Shown: piece after piece, positions 59,141 through 64,000 of the stretch | Position numbering within the stretch: the stretch's first letter is position 1 | Layout of the letters: each line of letters opens with the position of its first letter | DNA from: Staphylococcus sp. M0911 | GTDB taxonomy: Bacteria; Bacillota; Bacilli; Staphylococcales; Staphylococcaceae | Length of the DNA stretch: 64,000 bases | Reading direction: 5' to 3' | NCBI RefSeq assembly: GCF_003491325.1 | Contig: NZ_CP022881.1 | Coordinates: 1,674,001 to 1,738,000 of the forward strand | Translations under genes and position numbers: made by a program | Notes under the pieces: generated by a model | Told to the model about the DNA's origin: nothing | The model's database searches: none | The model's input: only the letters and a program-made list of their open reading frames with translations

Positions 59141-60859
59141 TTATTTTGAAATGTTATTAACTAATTCCATAACTTCCTCTTGTGTTGCACAATGAATAGC
59201 ACGGTTCGCTAATTCTGACATTTCATTTTTACTTAAACCATTAATTTGTCTTCTAGCTTTAAGAATAGATGTTGGACTCATTGAGAATTCATCTAGACCT
59301 AAACCTAATAATAATGGTACTGCAGTAGCATCTCCTGCCATTTCACCACACATACCAGTCCATTTACCTTCTTTGTGAGAAGCTTCAATGACTTGTTTTA
59401 CTAAGCGTAAAATTGAAGGATTGTATGGTTGATATAGATAAGATACGCGTTCTGACATACGGTCAGCTGCTAATGTATATTGGATTAAGTCATTTGTACC
59501 AATACTAAAGAAATCTACTTCTTTAGCAAAGACATCAGCTAATGCTGCAGTAGCTGGAATTTCAACCATGATACCTAACTCAATATCTTCCGAAACGTCA
59601 TAACCTTCGTTTTGAAGATTCTCTTTTTCTTCTAATAACATTGCTTTAGCATCACGGAATTCCTTGATAGTAGCTACCATTGGGAACATGATATTTAATT
59701 TACCGTAAACAGAAGCACGTAATAACGCACGTAATTGTGGTCTGAAAATATCAGGTTGCGCTAAGCAAAGGCGAATCGCTCTATAACCTAAGAATGGATT
59801 CATTTCTTCTGGTAAATCTAAGTATGGTAATTCTTTGTCGCCACCGATATCCAATGTACGAACAACAACACGTTTACCATCCATAGTCTCTAATACTTTT
59901 TTGTATGCTTCGAATTGTTCTTCTTCAGTAGGCAATTGATCTCTACCCATGTATAAGAACTCAGTACGATATAAGCCAATACCTTGCGCACCATTTTCAA
60001 TTACACCAGGTAAATCATTTGGTGTACCAATATTAGCTGCTAACTCTGCGTGAACACCATCAACAGTTACTGTATCAGCATCACGTAATTTTTGTAATTC
60101 TTGTTTATCTTCAAAGAAACGTTCACGTTTATTTTGATAAGCGATAACTTCATCTTCTGTAGGATCGATAATAACATCACCAGTTAAACCATCAACGATA
60201 ATCATATCGCCTTGTTTAACTTCTTTAGTGATTGATTTAGTACCAACTACAGCTGCGATTTCTAATGAACGACTCATAATCGCAGAGTGACTTGTTCTAC
60301 CACCAATATTCGTTACAAACCCTTGAACGAATTCTTTATTTAACTGTGCAGTATCAGAAGGTGTTAAGTCATTACCAATAATAACAACACTTTCATCAAT
60401 CATACTTGGGTTTGGTAATTCAACACCAAGAATATGTGCTAACACACGTTTAGATACATCTCTAATGTCTGCTGCACGTTCTTTCATGTATTCATTATCC
60501 ATTGATTCAAATATAGTAATGAATTGAGTTGTAACCTCATTTAATGCTGTAGCAGCATTAACATGGTCGTTTTTAATTTTATCTTGAATTGGTTGAATTA
60601 ATTCTGGATCATCTAAAACAAGTAAATGCGCATCAAAAATGGCAGCTTTATCAGCGCCTAATTGAACTTCTGCATTATTTCTTATTTTAGTTAATTCAAT
60701 TTTAGATGCTTCGATAGCGTTATTGAATTTGCTAGTTTCACCTTCAACATCAGTGATTGTCTCACTGCTGTCGAAAGATAAATCTGGCTCAACTATTAAG
60801 TAAGCTTTAGCGATTGCTACACCATCAGATGCAGCAATACCATTAATTAATTTAGACAT
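59141..60859 (-). CDS. ptsI: Phosphoenolpyruvate-protein phosphotransferase (PTS enzyme I)
   Basis: Enzyme I takes phosphate from PEP and passes it to HPr to drive sugar uptake. The 572-residue protein has the N-terminal HPr-binding domain and the phosphohistidine site [21 protein letters not shown]. The C-terminal PEP-binding barrel carries the second signature ([20 protein letters not shown]) and the catalytic Cys in GMCGEMAGD. It begins one base after the ptsH stop, giving the standard ptsHI operon. Confidence 0.98.
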   Translation of the reverse strand: MSKLINGIAASDGVAIAKAYLIVEPDLSFDSSETITDVEGETSKFNNAIEASKIELTKIRNNAEVQLGADKAAIFDAHLLVLDDPELIQPIQDKIKNDHVNAATALNEVTTQFITIFESMDNEYMKERAADIRDVSKRVLAHILGVELPNPSMIDESVVIIGNDLTPSDTAQLNKEFVQGFVTNIGGRTSHSAIMSRSLEIAAVVGTKSITKEVKQGDMIIVDGLTGDVIIDPTEDEVIAYQNKRERFFEDKQELQKLRDADTVTVDGVHAELAANIGTPNDLPGVIENGAQGIGLYRTEFLYMGRDQLPTEEEQFEAYKKVLETMDGKRVVVRTLDIGGDKELPYLDLPEEMNPFLGYRAIRLCLAQPDIFRPQLRALLRASVYGKLNIMFPMVATIKEFRDAKAMLLEEKENLQNEGYDVSEDIELGIMVEIPATAALADVFAKEVDFFSIGTNDLIQYTLAADRMSERVSYLYQPYNPSILRLVKQVIEASHKEGKWTGMCGEMAGDATAVPLLLGLGLDEFSMSPTSILKARRQINGLSKNEMSELANRAIHCATQEEVMELVNNISK

Positions 60860-60860
60860 A

Positions 60861-61127
60861 TTACTTAGTTAAACCTTCTTTTGATAAGACATCACTGATA
60901 GATTCGATTGCATCTGCCTCATCGCTACCGTCAGCATAAATTGTAATTTCAGCATCTTTACCTACACCTAAACTCATAACACCCATGATTGATTTTAAGT
61001 TTACTTTTTTACCGTTATATTCTAATTGAATATCTGAATCAAATTTTGAAGCTGTTTGTACCAACATTGTAGCTGGGCGAGCGTGGATTCCTGTTTCGTC
61101 GATAATTACATATGATTTTTGTTCCAT
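60861..61127 (-). CDS. ptsH: Phosphocarrier protein HPr
   Basis: HPr accepts phosphate from enzyme I on His15 (TGIHARPA) and passes it to sugar-specific EIIA domains. Ser46 ([12 protein letters not shown]) is the site of HPr kinase, and HPr(Ser-P) is the cofactor of CcpA in catabolite control. The 88-residue protein is complete and typical. The ribosome binding site is AAGGAG. It leads the ptsHI operon. Through CcpA it links functionally to the cre-like site upstream of sdhC. Confidence 0.98.
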   Translation of the reverse strand: MEQKSYVIIDETGIHARPATMLVQTASKFDSDIQLEYNGKKVNLKSIMGVMSLGVGKDAEITIYADGSDEADAIESISDVLSKEGLTK

Positions 61128-61197
61128 AATTTATTTCTCCTTCTATAAGTTAGAATCTTCAATATACTTACAATCTAACATAAATTTTTATACCTTA

Positions 61198-61226
61198 ACT
61201 TTACCAAAACCAATAGTTAAATTCAA
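61198..61226 (-). promoter_or_regulatory. Candidate ptsHI promoter
   Basis: The minus strand reads TTGAAT (61221-61226), 17 bases, then TAAAGT (61198-61203), about 70 bases before ptsH. Confidence 0.4.
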
Positions 61227-61281
61227 TTTGTTTAAAACCGGTTTCAGTATATTTCTACAATTTTTTAACAAATTATATCCC

Positions 61282-61824
61282 TTAAAGTAACTCTTTGATG
61301 ACTTTTTCACATTTTTCAATATGATCTTGACCTAATTTTTTCATAAAGTAATAACTAATTGATGCTGAAACTGCTTGTCCTACAAATGGGAACCATTTAG
61401 TTTGTTTAGCTGCAGTTCGTTTCGCTACATCTTTAATCACTACTTTCATAAGTGCATTGGTTAATTTTTTACCAATAAATTGACTACCTTGAATGGCTGC
61501 TGCAGACATGATTCGTTCTCTAACATCATCACTCAATGAATTGACTTGTTTATGATCTAGTCCATAAATTTTATTGACATCACTAATGATATCTCTCATT
61601 AATTTTATATCGACACCAAAGTCCAATCCAGGAATTGGTACTACACTCATTCCTGATGATAATAAAGATTTCTTTTTAACGAGATTTTCTGCTTGTGCAC
61701 GTCTTTGTTGTAACTCATTTTGAGTCACAGGTAAATTACTTTTTTCTTTGATTTCTTCAATATTTAATACTTTATTACCAACTGTATTTGTAACTCTATT
61801 CGTCATTTTATTTCTAATGCTCAT
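61282..61824 (-). CDS. Conserved hypothetical protein (DUF697-like architecture)
   Basis: I do not recognise a firm family. The 180-residue basic protein has a helical N-terminus (residues 1-55) and a segment VVPIPGLDFGVDIKLMRDI that resembles DUF697/YcjF-type proteins. Two moderately hydrophobic helices follow (about 110-125 and 145-165), so it may associate with the membrane. It lies between ptsH and the RlmI-type gene, on the same strand. A promoter gap on each side argues that it is not part of ptsHI. Function unknown. Confidence 0.75.
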   Translation of the reverse strand: MSIRNKMTNRVTNTVGNKVLNIEEIKEKSNLPVTQNELQQRRAQAENLVKKKSLLSSGMSVVPIPGLDFGVDIKLMRDIISDVNKIYGLDHKQVNSLSDDVRERIMSAAAIQGSQFIGKKLTNALMKVVIKDVAKRTAAKQTKWFPFVGQAVSASISYYFMKKLGQDHIEKCEKVIKELL

Positions 61825-61883
61825 CTAATTCACACTCCCATGAATCTTATTTCAATAAGACTCTATACCCAGAATACAACTAT

Positions 61884-63056
61884 TTAATGCTCAATATTAA
61901 CAAAAATTACTTTCAAATATTTTGAAGGTTTGTAATGTGGATGTGTTTTAAAATCTTTAGGTAATCCCATCACTTCTTTGATTTCATAATCAACTTCAGC
62001 TTCTTCTAGTGTTGTTTTAATAACATTTTTAAACGCTTTTAAAGAAAAGACACTCGAATTGGTACATAATAATAATGTCCCTTTTGGCGCTAATACTTCT
62101 AAGGCGCCATTAATTAATTTGTCGTAATCTTTTTGCACTGAAATTGTTTTCTTTTTATTTCGTGCAAAGCTTGGTGGATCAATGACAATTGTGTCATATT
62201 GATGCCCGTGTCGATTTGCATAATTATAAAAATCAAATGTATCCATGACATAAATATATTGTGATTTAGGATCAATGGCATTAAGCCCAAAATTCTCTTC
62301 GGTTAGTCCTCTTGAACGATTAGCTAAATCTACACTTGTCGTTGTTTTAGCCTTAGTTGCTGATACGACAGAAAAAGCGCCTGTATAGCTGAACACATTT
62401 AAAAGATGACGCCCCTCTGAAAATTGATCACGTAATTTCTTTCTTACTTCTTTTTGGTCTAAGAAGATACCTGTCATTAAGCCGTCATCTAAATCCACAT
62501 TATAAAACGTAAAGTTCTCTTCAATTACAATTGGAAATGTTTGTTGTTCTCCCTCAACAAACCCACCTGTGTATTCAGTATCTTTAAAACGCATTTTTTC
62601 GTATATAGACTGATATTCAAAAACAATTTTGATAGCTTCTAAAATATGATACCTAAATTTATAAATACCTTTCGAATACCATTGAATTAATAAATGGCCA
62701 TCATAGTTGTCGATAGTTAATCCGCCAACACCATCACCTTCAGCATTGAACAATCTAAAAGCATTCGTACCATCTATGTGATAGTAATATTCTCGTTCTG
62801 CTAAAGCTTTTTCAAATAATCGTTTAAAAAACGATGTGTTAATATCTTCGGATGGATCATAACTTAACACCCAACCTAAACCTTTATGCTGTCTACCTAC
62901 ATAAGCCGTTGCTATATATTGTTCTTTTCCATCGACTAATTTGAATAAATCACCTTCTTTTAGATGATCTTGGGCATAAATATCTTCTTCATCAATTAAT
63001 GGATATTGATTTTGATATTTTGATTCTTTACCTCTATTTAAAGTTGCAATCTTCAT
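61884..63056 (-). CDS. Class I SAM-dependent rRNA methyltransferase (RlmI-like)
   Basis: The 390-residue protein has an N-terminal PUA-type RNA-binding domain (about 1-75), a linker domain with FRLFNAEGDGVGGLTIDNYDG and a Rossmann methyltransferase domain. The SAM motif is LLNVFSYTGAFSVVSA and the catalytic region IVIDPPSFARNKK. This is the architecture of RlmI, which makes 5-methylcytosine in 23S rRNA. Related enzymes with the same layout modify other sites, so the exact base is uncertain. It is minus strand, downstream of auxA. Confidence 0.93.
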   Translation of the reverse strand: MKIATLNRGKESKYQNQYPLIDEEDIYAQDHLKEGDLFKLVDGKEQYIATAYVGRQHKGLGWVLSYDPSEDINTSFFKRLFEKALAEREYYYHIDGTNAFRLFNAEGDGVGGLTIDNYDGHLLIQWYSKGIYKFRYHILEAIKIVFEYQSIYEKMRFKDTEYTGGFVEGEQQTFPIVIEENFTFYNVDLDDGLMTGIFLDQKEVRKKLRDQFSEGRHLLNVFSYTGAFSVVSATKAKTTTSVDLANRSRGLTEENFGLNAIDPKSQYIYVMDTFDFYNYANRHGHQYDTIVIDPPSFARNKKKTISVQKDYDKLINGALEVLAPKGTLLLCTNSSVFSLKAFKNVIKTTLEEAEVDYEIKEVMGLPKDFKTHPHYKPSKYLKVIFVNIEH

Positions 63057-63210
63057 TTATTACACTAACCTCTCTTTTATACATTTAATTTCTTCAACCG
63101 TCATATTGCTATGCTGATTCGTAAATGCATTTTACATTATATATAATTACTAATTGAATGATTCATTTATTATTTTAACAAAGAATGCTAGGATGTCCTA
63201 TTTTCTAACA

Positions 63211-63261
63211 AAAAAGAGTGGTCTTACAATTCGATCGATTAAAGAAGGAATTGTAACCCAC
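63211..63261 (-). terminator. Terminator of auxA
   Basis: GTGGGTTACAATTC / GAATTGTAAGACCAC (one mismatch/bulge) is followed by TCTTTTTT on the minus strand. Confidence 0.8.
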
Positions 63262-63310
63262 CCCATAACACGTGTGATTTGTTTAAATTAATTTGTTAAA
63301 TGTTTTTTAA

Positions 63311-63991
63311 TTACTCTTTTGGTTTATCTCTTAACTGTAATGAATAAGCAACAATCATTGCTAGTAACATAAGCAATAAAGTTGGCGTAATAAATACAGA
63401 TAATAATAATCCGTGAACCATAATATTAATGAATTCAGTTAATAATTTAAAGAATAAGATACTTCCCATAAATAATTGTAAGAAGTAAAATTTACCTCTT
63501 AAGAAATAAGTAAGTGTTGTAGCAATATAAACTATGATAATAAATAAAAGTAACAATAATGTTACCCATTCTATCACATATTGCGTTTGTGATAATTCCC
63601 ATTCTCCAGATAAGAACAATGCGTTTCTGTTGTTAAATTCTAAAAATGTAAAGAAGAAAATAACTACACCACAGAAAATTTCAACATACATTGGTTTTAT
63701 CCATTTTGGCTTTCTCATCCAATGTGGAATATCATCTTCTTGGATATCAACAATATTTTTTACTTTTTCTTTAAATTTATCCCTTTTAACTCTAATTTTT
63801 TCTAAATCAACACTTCTTCTTGTTTTACGTGCATATTCTGTTGTCTTATCTTGTAGTTGTTTTAAGTGAACTTTAGTTTGATTCGAGACATTACCTTTAC
63901 TTGTTCTTGATAATTCAGGTTCTTCTTCACCTAATTCTTGTTTCGTAAGCGGTAGCGCACGTCTTAAGAACAAGAAGTTCCAAATTGACAT
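63311..63991 (-). CDS. auxA: AuxA-like membrane protein
   Basis: The 226-residue protein has a hydrophilic, basic N-terminal part of about 100 residues (coiled-coil-like, residues 35-80). Four hydrophobic helices follow (about 104-121, 140-162, 168-188 and 195-215). By position two genes upstream of ptsH and by topology it corresponds to S. aureus AuxA, which with AuxB influences beta-lactam resistance and lipoteichoic acid stability. The start ATG at 63991 has AGGA five bases upstream and is complete in the window. The name rests on synteny rather than a database search. Confidence 0.75.
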   Translation of the reverse strand: MSIWNFLFLRRALPLTKQELGEEEPELSRTSKGNVSNQTKVHLKQLQDKTTEYARKTRRSVDLEKIRVKRDKFKEKVKNIVDIQEDDIPHWMRKPKWIKPMYVEIFCGVVIFFFTFLEFNNRNALFLSGEWELSQTQYVIEWVTLLLLLFIIIVYIATTLTYFLRGKFYFLQLFMGSILFFKLLTEFINIMVHGLLLSVFITPTLLLMLLAMIVAYSLQLRDKPKE

Positions 63992-64000
63992 TTGTCCTAA

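Noticed and set aside
63534-63869. 111-codon plus-strand ORF
   Set aside because: Antisense to the auxA-like gene, which has an ordered set of membrane helices and a terminator.

Overview
The window is low-GC (roughly one third G+C by eye) chromosomal DNA of a Staphylococcus, most likely a coagulase-negative species. The protein sequences are close to, but not identical with, the S. aureus proteins I know, and the gene order matches the S. aureus segment that runs from auxA/ptsHI through cydAB, rnjA, pdhABCD, potABCD, mntH, typA, ftsW, pyc, ctaAB, coaD, rpmF, pheST, the mutS2/polX group, uvrC and sdhCAB to murI, here in the opposite orientation. I see no insertion sequence, phage, plasmid, CRISPR or defence genes. 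This is conserved core genome and I do not find a new multi-gene system.

Left part (1-18.6 kb, mostly minus strand): the start of murI, sdhCAB (succinate dehydrogenase), uvrC, trxA, an operon zapA-cvpA-polX-mutS2, rnhC on the plus strand, pheS-pheT behind a T-box leader, an rRNA methyltransferase, and yceD-rpmF. DNA repair, redox control, division and translation genes are packed tightly and separated by strong hairpin terminators.

Centre (18.6-39.3 kb): tmcAL, coaD-rsmD, small Ylb-type genes, a glycerophosphodiester phosphodiesterase, a CAP-domain protein, the haem A/O genes ctaA and ctaB-ctaM, pyruvate carboxylase, ftsW, ylaN, two small Yla genes, typA, a suhB-like phosphatase, a DUF1054 gene and mntH with a clear MntR-type operator.

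Right part (39.3-64 kb): two membrane proteins (one syntenic with AuxB of S. aureus), the polyamine importer potABCD with its XRE-cupin regulator, the pyruvate dehydrogenase operon pdhABCD, a YkyA-type lipoprotein, def, rpoY-rnjA, a KtrA-type RCK protein, cydAB, a glutaredoxin-like gene, ptsHI, a hypothetical protein, an RlmI-type methyltransferase and auxA.

Many genes serve central carbon flow and respiration: sugar uptake (ptsHI), pyruvate oxidation (pdh), anaplerosis (pyc), the TCA/respiratory entry (sdh), haem A synthesis for the aa3 oxidase (ctaA/B/M) and the bd oxidase (cydAB). The most interesting non-coding signals are the sdhC promoter region (one cre-like and two Fur-like sites), a short leader ORF that overlaps a possible ctaA start, a 282-bp hairpin-rich intergenic element with inverted ends before def, a long perfect inverted repeat in front of the pot regulator, and an unannotated 50-codon basic ORF before suhB. 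Start codons were moved from the longest ORF wherever a good ribosome binding site and family length supported an internal start.
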